The notes below the pieces were generated by a model. The model saw only the letters and a program-made list of their open reading frames with translations, searched no databases and was not told the origin of the DNA. This document shows, piece by piece, positions 26,732-34,372 of a DNA stretch of 64,000 nt. Where the stretch lies: assembly GCF_000746275.1 (NCBI RefSeq), contig NZ_KN050828.1:661384-725383 (forward strand), given 5' to 3'. Source of the DNA: Thermopetrobacter sp. TC1. Lineage in GTDB: Bacteria > Pseudomonadota > Alphaproteobacteria > Rhizobiales > Aestuariivirgaceae. Each line of letters starts with the position of its first letter. Within the stretch, counting starts at the first letter, position 1. The position numbers and the translations under genes were made by a program.

Positions 26732-27405
26732 GCCGCCTCTCCCGCCGGCGTGATGGACAGGCGTCCCTGATGCAGAGTCATGACGCGGGCACCGGGCGTT
26801 GCCGCGATCAGGCTGGCGTCATGGGTGGCGATGATCACGGTGGTGCCCAGACGATTGAGCTCCACAAAAAGCCGCAGCAGACGGCGGGCGAGCTGGGGAT
26901 CGACGTTGCCCGTCGGTTCATCGGCGAGCAGCAGATGCGGCTTGCTGACGATGGCGCGGGCTATGGCCGCCCGCTGGCGCTCACCACCGGAGAGCACCCG
27001 TGGATAGGCATTGACGTGATCACCAAGGCCCACCCACTCAAGAAGTTCCAGGATGTTGTCGCGATATTCATCGGCGCGAACCCCGGCGACATGCAGGGGC
27101 AGGGCGACGTTTTCAAACGTGGTGAGATGATCAAGAAGGCGAAAATCCTGAAAGACGACACCAATGCGCCGGCGCAGTTCCGGCAGGCGGGCGCGGGAGA
27201 CGGCGGTGACATCCTCACCGAAAAGGCGGATCAGCCCGCGCGTGGGTCTGAGCGCCAGGTAAAGCAGGCGCAAAAGCGTGGTCTTGCCGGCGCCGGACGG
27301 GCCGGTGAGAAAGGCCATTTCGCCCTTGGCAAGCCGGAAGCTGACATCGCGGAGGATTTCCGGCCCTGTGCCATAGCGAACGCCGACGTTTTCCAGCGTG
27401 ATCAC
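26728..27405 (-). CDS. ftsE: Cell division ATP-binding protein FtsE
   Basis: ABC ATPase of the FtsEX divisome complex, 225 residues. Starts at GTG 27405, with AGGAGAGG upstream. Walker A is GPSGAGKTTLL, Q-loop VVFQDFRLLDHLT, signature VLSGGERQRAAIARA, Walker B LLLADEPTGNVD, and the switch His is in IIATHDASL. Four-base overlap with ftsX. A CtrA-type box lies 33 bp upstream of the start codon. Confidence 0.96.
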   Translation of the reverse strand: MITLENVGVRYGTGPEILRDVSFRLAKGEMAFLTGPSGAGKTTLLRLLYLALRPTRGLIRLFGEDVTAVSRARLPELRRRIGVVFQDFRLLDHLTTFENVALPLHVAGVRADEYRDNILELLEWVGLGDHVNAYPRVLSGGERQRAAIARAIVSKPHLLLADEPTGNVDPQLARRLLRLFVELNRLGTTVIIATHDASLIAATPGARVMTLHQGRLSITPAGEAA

Positions 27406-27437
27406 GCCTATACCTCTCCTGCCCCTTTTGATGCTCC

Positions 27438-27454
27438 TTTACCCCCCCTTAACC
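27438..27454. promoter_or_regulatory. CtrA-type box between ftsE and the zinc-ribbon gene
   Basis: TTTA-N7-TTAACC (27438-27454), one mismatch from TTAA-N7-TTAAC, with the extended half-site TTAACCAT. It lies between divergent genes, 33 bp from the ftsE start. In Caulobacter and its relatives CtrA controls several division genes; applying that here is inference. Confidence 0.45.
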
Positions 27455-27601
27455 ATGATCGCCCCTAACATGGCGTTAAGAGGCGCTCTTCTCGTCCGGC
27501 TAAAGCCGCATGTGGCGACGTGTGCCTATTTCATGGATACCGGAATGACATGGCCGGGCGGGAAAGAAGAATCACTTGATGAGCGAGGGATTGCCAAAAC
27601 G

Positions 27602-28297
27602 ATGATAGTGACCTGTCCGTCCTGCGCAACCACCGGCGACATGCCGGACGAAACCGGCCTGGTGCGCTGCCATGTCTGCGGTCATGAGTGGGTGGTGCAA
27701 GAAGACGGGTTGAAGGCGTCTGCATCATTGATGCCGGCACGGCACGCTCATGCGCGCAAGGCGCAGACGGCGGCAGCGGATGCGGTGGATGATGAGGCGG
27801 AAATCCTGGCGCGTGAGGCCCTGGCGGCGGAAGAGGCGCGCCGGGCGCGGGAGCAACGCCTGCGGCAGGAGAGACGGCGCTGGATCGCCCTTGCCGTGTT
27901 CGTTCTGGCCTCTGCGGGGGTGCTTGTGAGCATGCCGGATCGTGTGGCGCAGATGCTGCCCGGCACGAGCCGGCTTTACGCCAAGGCGGGCGTGCCGGTG
28001 CATCCGGTGGGGTTTGAGGCCACGGGCGTGATGGCCACTTTGGGACGGACCACGGGCGGCGAGGATGTGCTGACCGTGACCGGGCGCATCCGCAATATCA
28101 GCAGCCTGCCGCGCAAGACGCCGCGGCTGAAATTCATCCTGCGTGACGCCCAGGGCAAGGTGCTGCACGAATGGGAACTCAAGGATGATCAGGTGGTGCG
28201 GGCCGCGCCCGGCAAGCCACTGCAGTTCGCCACGCGCCTGGCCCACCCGCCAAAAGGCGTGCATCACGTGGAGGTGAAGGCCCTGCCGCGTTCCTGA
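27602..28297 (+). CDS. Zinc-ribbon single-pass membrane protein (DUF3426-like)
   Basis: 231 residues from the ATG at 27602; the frame is open further upstream without family resemblance. The N-terminal MJ0042-type zinc ribbon has two CxxC pairs (CPSC and CHVC). A charged Ala/Glu/Arg coiled stretch (about 60-95) leads to one transmembrane segment (about 97-118, WIALAVFVLASAGVLVSM). A periplasmic beta-rich domain follows, containing LTVTGRIRNISSLPRKTPRLKFILRDAQGKVL. The gene diverges from ftsEX, a conserved neighbourhood in alphaproteobacteria. Function unknown. Confidence 0.85.
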   Translation: MIVTCPSCATTGDMPDETGLVRCHVCGHEWVVQEDGLKASASLMPARHAHARKAQTAAADAVDDEAEILAREALAAEEARRAREQRLRQERRRWIALAVFVLASAGVLVSMPDRVAQMLPGTSRLYAKAGVPVHPVGFEATGVMATLGRTTGGEDVLTVTGRIRNISSLPRKTPRLKFILRDAQGKVLHEWELKDDQVVRAAPGKPLQFATRLAHPPKGVHHVEVKALPRS

Positions 28298-28346
28298 TTG
28301 CGCTTCCCCGCAAGCAAGGGCCTTTTACCTTTCGCCGTAGTCCAAT

Positions 28347-28374
28347 CGAAAATTCGCCCAAAGGCGAATTTTCG
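28347..28374. repeat. Perfect 12-bp inverted repeat after the zinc-ribbon gene
   Basis: CGAAAATTCGCC (28347-28358), loop CAAA, GGCGAATTTTCG (28363-28374). All 12 pairs match. No T-run follows on either side, so it is not a typical terminator. Confidence 0.8.
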
Positions 28375-28379
28375 CACCA

Positions 28380-28456
28380 CCCACCGCCCCGCGCCCCCGC
28401 TTAGGCCACCCGATATTGTATATGTGCAGGGTGCTTGGGCGGGGACGCGAGACGGT
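28380..28456. repeat. GC-rich hairpin repeat, copy A
   Basis: Imperfect inverted repeat. The left arm starts CCGCCCCGCGCCCCCGC (28384); the right arm GGGTGCTTGGGCGGGG... ends at 28455; the AT-rich loop is about 17 nt. Its left arm shares CCCACCGCCCC[G/A]CGCCCCC, and its right arm GCTTGGGYGGGGRCGCG, with the element at 39282-39353. Confidence 0.65.
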
Positions 28457-28588
28457 TTTGTGAATTACTGGCTGGATTCTTAAATGAAAGTTAGTCCGTT
28501 TCGGCCGTGGTCATGAACAGTCGGGCGAGACGTTTTGTCCCGCTTCAAGCCCGGCGGTTTTCCCGGAACCATTTGCGGCTATACTCCG

Positions 28589-28611
28589 GCCCGTAATCGG
28601 TCGGGCTTTTT
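28589..28611 (+). promoter_or_regulatory. Possible attenuator hairpin in the purE leader
   Basis: GCCCG (28589-28593) and CGGGC (28602-28606) followed by T5, lying directly after the -10-like TATACT (28580-28585). Weak stem; could be an attenuator or chance. Confidence 0.25.
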
Positions 28612-28665
28612 GGCGATGCCGGGCCCGGCGCGGTGTGCTGACGCGAGGGGAGAGGGAGAAAACGC

Positions 28666-29166
28666 ATGGACAGGCAGCGGCCGCTGGTGGCGGTGATCAT
28701 GGGGTCGCAGTCCGACTGGCCGACGATGAAGGCAGCCTGCGAGACGCTGGATGCCCTGGCCGTGCCCTATGAGGCACGCATCGTTTCGGCGCACAGAACG
28801 CCTGAGCGGCTTTACGAATTTGCCCAAACGGCGCGGGAGAAGGGTTTCAAGGTAATCATCGCCGGGGCAGGCGGTGCGGCGCATCTGCCCGGCATGACCG
28901 CGGCGTTGACGCCGCTGCCCGTGTTTGGTGTTCCCGTGCAGTCGCGGGCGCTTTCGGGCAAGGATTCGCTTCTGTCCATCGTGCAGATGCCGGCGGGCGT
29001 GCCGGTGGGGACGCTGGCGATCGGACGCTCAGGCGCGGTGAACGCCGCGCTGCTGGCGGCGGCAGTGCTTGCGCTTTCCGATGAGGCGCTGGCACAACGG
29101 CTGGATGAGTGGCGGCGGAAACAGACCGAGGCGGTGGCGGAATTTCCCACGGATGAGGAGGCGTGA
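28666..29166 (+). CDS. purE: 5-(carboxyamino)imidazole ribonucleotide mutase PurE
   Basis: Class I PurE, converting N5-CAIR to CAIR in purine synthesis. 166 residues. [39 protein letters not shown] is the substrate-binding N-terminus; [28 protein letters not shown] and [24 protein letters not shown] follow as in all class I enzymes. GGGAGAGGGAG lies upstream. Nine bases separate it from purK, its partner in the two-step conversion of AIR. Confidence 0.97.
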   Translation: MDRQRPLVAVIMGSQSDWPTMKAACETLDALAVPYEARIVSAHRTPERLYEFAQTAREKGFKVIIAGAGGAAHLPGMTAALTPLPVFGVPVQSRALSGKDSLLSIVQMPAGVPVGTLAIGRSGAVNAALLAAAVLALSDEALAQRLDEWRRKQTEAVAEFPTDEEA

Positions 29167-29175
29167 GGCGGGTTC

Positions 29176-30270
29176 ATGACCGGGGTGATCGGACCGGGCG
29201 GAACCATCGGCATTCTCGGCGGCGGTCAGCTGGGGCGCATGCTGGCGATGGCCGCGGCGCGGCTGGGGCTGCGCACCCATATCTTCGCGCCGAAGGGGGA
29301 CAATCCGGCCTTCGAGGTGGCACACGCTCATACGGAAGCGGCCTATGACGATTTCTCTGCGCTCGATGCCTTTGCGGCCGACGTGGATGTGGTCACTTAC
29401 GAGTTCGAGAACGTGCCGGTTGAAACGGCGCGCCATCTGGCCGAGCGGGTGCCGGTGCGGCCGGAGCCCAGGGCCCTTGAGGTTGCGCAGGACCGCCTGA
29501 TCGAAAAGAGCTTCGTGCAGGAGCTTGGCCTTGCCACGCCGAAGTTCGCGCCGGTGGATGATGCGGCGAAACTGGGCTCGGCCCTGGCCAGGGTGGGCAT
29601 GCCGGCGCTTCTGAAAACGCGGCGGCTGGGATATGACGGCAAGGGCCAGGCGATCCTCTATCCGGGCGACAGCGCCTTTGACGCCTGGGAGCGGCTGGGG
29701 CGCGTGCCCTGCATTCTGGAGGCGTTCGTCACCTTTTCCTGCGAGATTTCCGTCATTGCCGCGCGGGGGATGGATGGCGCCTTTGTCGCCTATGACATTC
29801 CGCGCAATGTGCATGAAGGCGGCATTCTGCGGCGTTCCACGGTGCCGGCCGGCATTTCTGACGCCATGCAGCGGCGGGCGGTGGAGATGGCGCGGACGAT
29901 CGCGGAAGGGCTGAATTATGTGGGCGTGCTGGCGGTGGAGATGTTCGTGGCGGATGTCGGGAATGGTGAAGAGGTGCTGTTGATCAACGAAATGGCACCA
30001 AGGGTGCACAATTCCGGACACTGGACGGAGGCGGCCTGCGCCATTTCCCAGTTCGAACAGCACATCCGGGCCATTTGCGGCTGGCCCCTGGGCAATCCGG
30101 CGCGGCATTCCGATTGTGTGATGGAAAACATCCTCGGCAGTGAAGTGGAGCATTGGCGCGCGATTGCCGGCGAGGACAATGCGGTTTTGCATCTCTATGG
30201 CAAGCGGGAGGCACGGGAGGGGCGCAAGATGGGGCACGTGACCCGGCTGAAGCCTCTAAGCCACGATTGA
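29176..30270 (+). CDS. purK: 5-(carboxyamino)imidazole ribonucleotide synthase PurK
   Basis: ATP-grasp enzyme making N5-CAIR from AIR, bicarbonate and ATP. 364 residues. IGILGGGQLGRMLAMAAARLGLRTHIFAPKGDNPAFEVA at the N-terminus, then DVVTYEFENVPVE, the ATP-grasp region LLKTRRLGYDGKGQAIL, and the C-terminal NEMAPRVHNSGHWTEAAC...QFEQHIRAICGWPLG, are diagnostic. Forms an operon with purE. Confidence 0.97.
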   Translation: MTGVIGPGGTIGILGGGQLGRMLAMAAARLGLRTHIFAPKGDNPAFEVAHAHTEAAYDDFSALDAFAADVDVVTYEFENVPVETARHLAERVPVRPEPRALEVAQDRLIEKSFVQELGLATPKFAPVDDAAKLGSALARVGMPALLKTRRLGYDGKGQAILYPGDSAFDAWERLGRVPCILEAFVTFSCEISVIAARGMDGAFVAYDIPRNVHEGGILRRSTVPAGISDAMQRRAVEMARTIAEGLNYVGVLAVEMFVADVGNGEEVLLINEMAPRVHNSGHWTEAACAISQFEQHIRAICGWPLGNPARHSDCVMENILGSEVEHWRAIAGEDNAVLHLYGKREAREGRKMGHVTRLKPLSHD

Positions 30271-30314
30271 AGCCCTGATTAATGGCGCGGTGACTTTCGG
30301 CAGGGTCTGCCCTC

Positions 30315-30343
30315 TCGACACGGAAGGGGTTTTCTGTTATCCA
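30315..30343 (+). promoter_or_regulatory. Candidate promoter for rpsU
   Basis: TCGACA (30315-30320; 5 of 6 to TTGACA), a 17-base spacer and TATCCA (30338-30343). The predicted rpsU leader would be about 165 nt. Confidence 0.35.
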
Positions 30344-30513
30344 AGGCCCGAACCGCAAGGGGCCTGCTTCTTGCGGCAGGTTCTTTCGCATTTTCCGACA
30401 GGGCGTTTCATGCCGTCCGGGCCATGAAGGTGGTCTGAGGGCGGGTGGGGCGTTCTGATCGGTGAAACCGGAAACGTGGATGAACATTCAGGCGAAAGGC
30501 GGGTGAACGAACA

Positions 30514-30744
30514 GTGCAGGTCATCGTACGCGACAACAATATCGATCAGGCCCTGAAGGCCCTGAAAAAGAAGATGCAGCGCGAGGGCATCTTTCGCGAA
30601 ATGAAGCTGCGTGCCTACTACGAAAAGCCTTCCGAGCGCCGCAAGCGCGAGAAGGCAGAGGCGATCCGGCGGGCGCGCAAGCTTCTGCGCAAGAAGCTCC
30701 AGCGCGAGGGCCTTCTGCCCAAGGGTGGCAAGAAGGGACGCTGA
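30514..30744 (+). CDS. rpsU: 30S ribosomal protein S21
   Basis: Small basic ribosomal protein, 76 residues, starting at a [60 protein letters not shown] is typical of alphaproteobacterial S21, with the C-terminal Lys/Arg extension. The ribosome binding site is poor: no GGAGG within 15 bases of the start. It is a single gene with a strong terminator. Confidence 0.96.
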   Translation: MQVIVRDNNIDQALKALKKKMQREGIFREMKLRAYYEKPSERRKREKAEAIRRARKLLRKKLQREGLLPKGGKKGR

Positions 30745-30818
30745 ATCGGTCATGCCGCCGGGTATGCTGGCGCGAATGTGCCGGCGGCGCTAAAAGCCGA
30801 ACGTGACCAAAGCTTTTT

Positions 30819-30857
30819 AGGGGATTCGCGAATGGAAGGTTCGTGAATCCCCTTTTT
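30819..30857 (+). terminator. Rho-independent terminator after rpsU
   Basis: 14-bp stem AGGGGATTCGCGAA (30819-30832) / TTCGTGAATCCCCT (30840-30853) with one G-U pair, a 7-base loop and TTTT after the stem. Confidence 0.93.
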
Positions 30858-30991
30858 CATGGCGGCCTTCCGAGGGCGGATGTTTTAAGGACGGCAGGAA
30901 TGCGTGAAACTCTTGCGCTCATGGGCGGGATCTCCGAAACTGGCTGGCGAGATTGGAACGGAACAAAGCGCATGAAAGCAGGGAGAAGGGC

Positions 30992-31855
30992 ATGGCCCGC
31001 ATCGTCTATGTGAACGGGGAATATGTGCGTGAAGATCAGGCGCGCGTGTCCATCTTCGACCGTGGTTACCTGTTCGGCGATGGTGCCTACGAAGTGATCC
31101 CGGTGCTGGAAGGGCAGCTTGTGGACGTGGAGCGGATGCTGGCGCGGCTGGACAATTCGCTGGCGGCGCTGGGGATTGAGTGGCCCATGGACAAGGATGC
31201 CTATGTGGAGATGCACCGGGAGCTCATCCGGCGCAATGCGCTCGTGGAGGGCATGATCTATTCCCAGGTGACGCGCGGCGTTGCCGAGCGCGATTTTGCC
31301 TTTCCCCGGCGGGCGCTGCCTTCGGTTATTGCCTTTACCAAGACGCTGTCCATCATCGACAACCCGCGGGCGGAAACGGGCGTTTCCGTGGCCTTTGTGG
31401 AAGACCTGCGCTGGAAACTGCGCTCGGTGAAGTCCATCGCCCTGCTGGCGCAGGTGCTGGCCAAGGAACAGGCGGTGGAGAAGCATGCCTTTGAGGGCTG
31501 GATGGTGGAAGACGGCCACGTGACGGAGGGTACCTCCTCTTCCGCCTATATCGTCAAGGACGGCACCATCATCACCCATCCCCTGGAAGGGGGGCACATC
31601 CTGCCCGGTATCAGGCGTTCCGTGCTGCTGGAGATCGCGGAAAAGGAAGGCATCCCCGTGGACTTGCGGCCCTTCACGCCCGAAGAGGCGCAGAACGCGG
31701 ATGAGGCTTTCGCCTCGGCGGCGACGTTCGGCGTGTTGCCGGTGGTGGAGATCGAGGGCAGGCCGGTGGGCAATGGCGAGCCGGGGCCGATCACCAGAAG
31801 GCTGCGTCAGGCCTATCTCGATCATGCCCTCGCTCAGGTGCGGGCCGCGGATTGA
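30992..31855 (+). CDS. D-amino-acid aminotransferase (class IV PLP enzyme)
   Basis: Fold-type IV aminotransferase, most like D-alanine transaminase, which supplies D-glutamate or D-alanine for peptidoglycan. 287 residues from the ATG at 30992 (GGGAGAAGGG upstream). The N-terminus ARVSIFDRGYLFGDGAYEVIPV is typical. The PLP lysine lies in LRSVKSIALLAQVLAKEQA. EGTSSSAYIVKDGTIITHPLEGGHILPGIRR and ADEAFASAATFGVLPVVEIEGRPVG complete the active site. Branched-chain aminotransferase is the main alternative; the SVKS context favours the D-amino-acid enzyme. Confidence 0.88.
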   Translation: MARIVYVNGEYVREDQARVSIFDRGYLFGDGAYEVIPVLEGQLVDVERMLARLDNSLAALGIEWPMDKDAYVEMHRELIRRNALVEGMIYSQVTRGVAERDFAFPRRALPSVIAFTKTLSIIDNPRAETGVSVAFVEDLRWKLRSVKSIALLAQVLAKEQAVEKHAFEGWMVEDGHVTEGTSSSAYIVKDGTIITHPLEGGHILPGIRRSVLLEIAEKEGIPVDLRPFTPEEAQNADEAFASAATFGVLPVVEIEGRPVGNGEPGPITRRLRQAYLDHALAQVRAAD

Positions 31856-31998
31856 TCCAATCCCGCCCGTTTCTCCTTTCGTGCCGAAAACGGCTTCTTG
31901 CGCTGGTGACAGGAGAGGCCCTCAGGAAGACGCCTTGCTGAATTCTCCCTTGTCTGTCAAAGAGGTAAGCCCTTTTGTCCAATCCGGGCAAGGAATGC

Positions 31999-32027
31999 TT
32001 GTCAGGGGGCGGGCAAGAGTGTAGCGT
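31999..32027 (+). promoter_or_regulatory. Sigma70-like promoter of the Liv-type operon
   Basis: TTGTCA (31999-32004; 5 of 6), exactly 17 bases, TAGCGT (32022-32027). It points to the binding-protein gene, whose start codon is about 70 bp downstream of the predicted transcription start. Confidence 0.5.
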
Positions 32028-32102
32028 GTTTTGCGCCTGTTTCCGAATGATCCCGGAACAAGAAAGAACCCGGGCATTTGGAGCCAAGAGGGAGGAGTTC
32101 AG

Positions 32103-33335
32103 ATGAAAACGTTTCGCAAGGGCCTGATGGTGGCCGTCGCCGCGGGCGCGCTTTTTGCCGCGGCCGGTGCCGCCTCTGCCGAGTGCACGATCACGCTGGG
32201 CGCTGCCGTGTCCTTGACGGGCAAGTATTCCACCAACGGCACGCACACGAAGAACGGCTATGATCTGGCCGTCAAAGTGATCAACGAGAAGGGCGGCGTG
32301 AAGGTCGGCAATCAGACCTGCAAGTTCGCCGTGAAGTATTACGATGACGAATCCACGCCCGCCCGCGGCGCGGAGCTTGCCGAGCGCCTGATCAAGCAGG
32401 ACGGCATCAAGTTCATGCTCGGGCCGTACTCGTCCGGCCTGACCAAGGCCATCGCGCCGGTGACGGAAAAGTACAAGGTGCCGATGGTCGAGGCGAACGG
32501 TGCCTCGCGCTCGCTGTTCACCAAGGGTTACAAGTATCTGTTCGCGGTACTCTCCACCTCCGAGCAGTATCTGCAGTCCGCGGTGGCGCTGACGGCTGAG
32601 AATGCCGACAAGCTGGGCAAGAAGCCTAATCAGATCACCGTGGCGCTCGCCATGGAGAACGATCCCTTCAGCCAGGACATCCGCGCCGGCGTCATCGAGG
32701 ATGCCAAGAAATACGGCATGAAGGTGGTCATCGACGACAAGCTCCCAAAGGAGCTCAACGACATGACCACCACGCTGACCAAGGTCAAGGCGCTCAAGCC
32801 GGACATGCTGGTGGTCTCCGGCCATGCCAAGGGTGCGGCCACGGCGGTGCGCCAGATCGCGGAAATGAAGGTGGACGTGCCGGTCGTGGCCATGACCCAC
32901 TGCGATTCCGCCAAGATCATCAAGAAGTTCGGCAAGGCGGCCGAATATACGCTTTGTGCCTCGCAGTGGGCGCCGACGCTGAAGTATTCCGACAAGATCT
33001 TCGGCTCGGCGATGGATTTCGCCAAGCTGTTCAAGAAGACCTACAACTACGATCCGCCCTATCAGGCCGCCGAATCGGCCGCGGCGCTCCTTGTCTACAA
33101 GGACGCCTTCGAGCGGGCCGGGTCGCTGGATCCGCAGAAGGTGCGCGATGCGCTGGCCAAGACGGATCTCATGACGTTCTACGGTCCGGTCAAGTTCGAC
33201 GAGACGGGCAAGAACATCGCCAAGCCCATGGTGCTCTATCAGGTGCTGAATGGAAAGTACGTGGTGGTGGCGCCGTCGAAATGGGCCGAGGCGAAGGCTG
33301 TGATCCCGCGGCCGAAGTGGTCTGAGCGCAAGTGA
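32103..33335 (+). CDS. Branched-chain amino-acid-type ABC transporter, substrate-binding protein
   Basis: Periplasmic type I binding protein of the LivJ/LivK kind, 410 residues from the ATG at 32103 (GGGAGGAG upstream). A Sec signal peptide ends at about residue 25 (GALFAAAGAASA). The mature N-terminus ECTITLGAAVSLTGKYSTNGTHTKNGYDLAVKVINEKGG is characteristic of the Periplasmic_binding_6 fold, and GPYSSGLTKAIAPVTEKYKVPMVEANGAS follows. The ligand may be an amino acid, amide or urea; sequence alone does not decide. First gene of a five-gene importer. Confidence 0.93.
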   Translation: MKTFRKGLMVAVAAGALFAAAGAASAECTITLGAAVSLTGKYSTNGTHTKNGYDLAVKVINEKGGVKVGNQTCKFAVKYYDDESTPARGAELAERLIKQDGIKFMLGPYSSGLTKAIAPVTEKYKVPMVEANGASRSLFTKGYKYLFAVLSTSEQYLQSAVALTAENADKLGKKPNQITVALAMENDPFSQDIRAGVIEDAKKYGMKVVIDDKLPKELNDMTTTLTKVKALKPDMLVVSGHAKGAATAVRQIAEMKVDVPVVAMTHCDSAKIIKKFGKAAEYTLCASQWAPTLKYSDKIFGSAMDFAKLFKKTYNYDPPYQAAESAAALLVYKDAFERAGSLDPQKVRDALAKTDLMTFYGPVKFDETGKNIAKPMVLYQVLNGKYVVVAPSKWAEAKAVIPRPKWSERK

Positions 33336-33356
33336 TCATCACCAGAACGGCCTGAC

Positions 33357-33399
33357 GCATGCACCGGCCGCCCCGTAATTAGGGGGGCGGCCGGCATGC
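33357..33399 (+). promoter_or_regulatory. Intercistronic stem-loop between binding-protein and permease genes
   Basis: GCATGC, a two-base bulge and CGGCCGCCCC (33357-33374) pair with GGGGGGCGGCCGGCATGC (33382-33399). There is no T-run. Such hairpins after binding-protein genes often protect the upstream mRNA segment and lower expression of the permease genes. Confidence 0.6.
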
Positions 33400-33459
33400 G
33401 GCGCACTGTTCAAGGCCCATTGCCTCGTTTTCAGCGATGTCGCGCGGAGGGCGGATCCC

Positions 33460-34359
33460 GTGAACAATCTGTCGCTGCTCATTAACGCTCCCATCTTCAA
33501 CATCCAGCTTTTGCTCGACGGGCTGTGGATCGGCGCCATTTTCGCGCTGGCCGCCTTCGGCATGGCGCTGGTGTGGGGCGTGATGAACATCATCAACGTC
33601 GCCCAGGGCGAGTTCGTCATACTCGGCGGATTCATCACGCTTCTGGCCATGCAGTTCGGCCTGCCGCCGTTGGCGGGTATTCCCATCGCCGCCGTGGTCC
33701 TCTTCATCCTCGGCTGGGGGCTTTACCGGCTGGTGATCTGGCGCATCGTCGATGCCGACATGTTCATTTCGCTGCTGGCCACATTCGGCATCTCCATCAT
33801 GCTGCAGCAGCTGATGAACGAGATCTTCGGCTCCGATGTGCGCACGGCGGAGAGCAATCTCGGGATCTCCTATCTGTTCGACAACATGGTCACGGTGCCG
33901 CACATCAAGGCGCTGGCCTTCGTGCTGGCCTTCGTGATCGGTTTCGGGCTGTGGCTGTTCCTGAAGCGCTCGCGCATGGGACAGGCCATCCGCGCCACCG
34001 CGCAGAACGCCCGCGCCGCGCGCATTCTCGGCATCGACACCGACCGTGTCTATGCCGCCACCTACGCCATCAATGCCGCCTTGTGCGGTGCGGCGGGTGC
34101 GCTGGTGGTCATGGCCTATTCCATCCATCCCTATATGGGCCTGCCTTACACGATCCGCTCGTTCATGATCGTGATCCTGGCGGGCCTGGGCAATCTGGTC
34201 GGGGTGATCGCCTCGGGCCTGGGGCTGGGTGTCGCGGAACAGTTCGCCGGCTTCCTGCTGGGCACGGAATTCCAGCTCGCCTTCGTCTTCCTGCTGCTGG
34301 TGGTGGTGCTCGTGTGGCGGCAGTGGCGGCTGGCGCAGCGGCGGCAGTATCTGAAGTGA
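33460..34359 (+). CDS. Liv-type ABC transporter permease (LivH-like)
   Basis: Inner-membrane permease of 299 residues starting at GTG 33460. Eight or so hydrophobic segments, beginning with LLLDGLWIGAIFALAAFGMALVWGVMNIINVAQGEFVILGGF, the typical LivH opening, and QAIRATAQNARAARILGID, the cytoplasmic EAA-like loop. Pairs with the LivM-like permease that starts 13 bases after its stop codon. Confidence 0.93.
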   Translation: MNNLSLLINAPIFNIQLLLDGLWIGAIFALAAFGMALVWGVMNIINVAQGEFVILGGFITLLAMQFGLPPLAGIPIAAVVLFILGWGLYRLVIWRIVDADMFISLLATFGISIMLQQLMNEIFGSDVRTAESNLGISYLFDNMVTVPHIKALAFVLAFVIGFGLWLFLKRSRMGQAIRATAQNARAARILGIDTDRVYAATYAINAALCGAAGALVVMAYSIHPYMGLPYTIRSFMIVILAGLGNLVGVIASGLGLGVAEQFAGFLLGTEFQLAFVFLLLVVVLVWRQWRLAQRRQYLK

Positions 34360-34372
34360 GGAGGGCGGCTCC

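Larger units (their letters stand above)
28298..28665. other. Gap with palindrome, hairpin repeat and purE leader
   Basis: 368 bp without a gene. It holds a perfect 12-bp dyad (28347-28374), copy A of a GC-rich hairpin repeat (28380-28456), a TTAA-N7-TTAG stretch (28480-28494), an extended -10 TATACT (28580-28585) and a short hairpin with T5 (28589-28611) just downstream of it. Confidence 0.6.

Noticed and set aside
28480-28494. TTAA-N7-TTAG as a CtrA site for purE
   Set aside because: One mismatch and about 170 bp from purE, with no promoter elements next to it; likely chance in an AT-richer patch.
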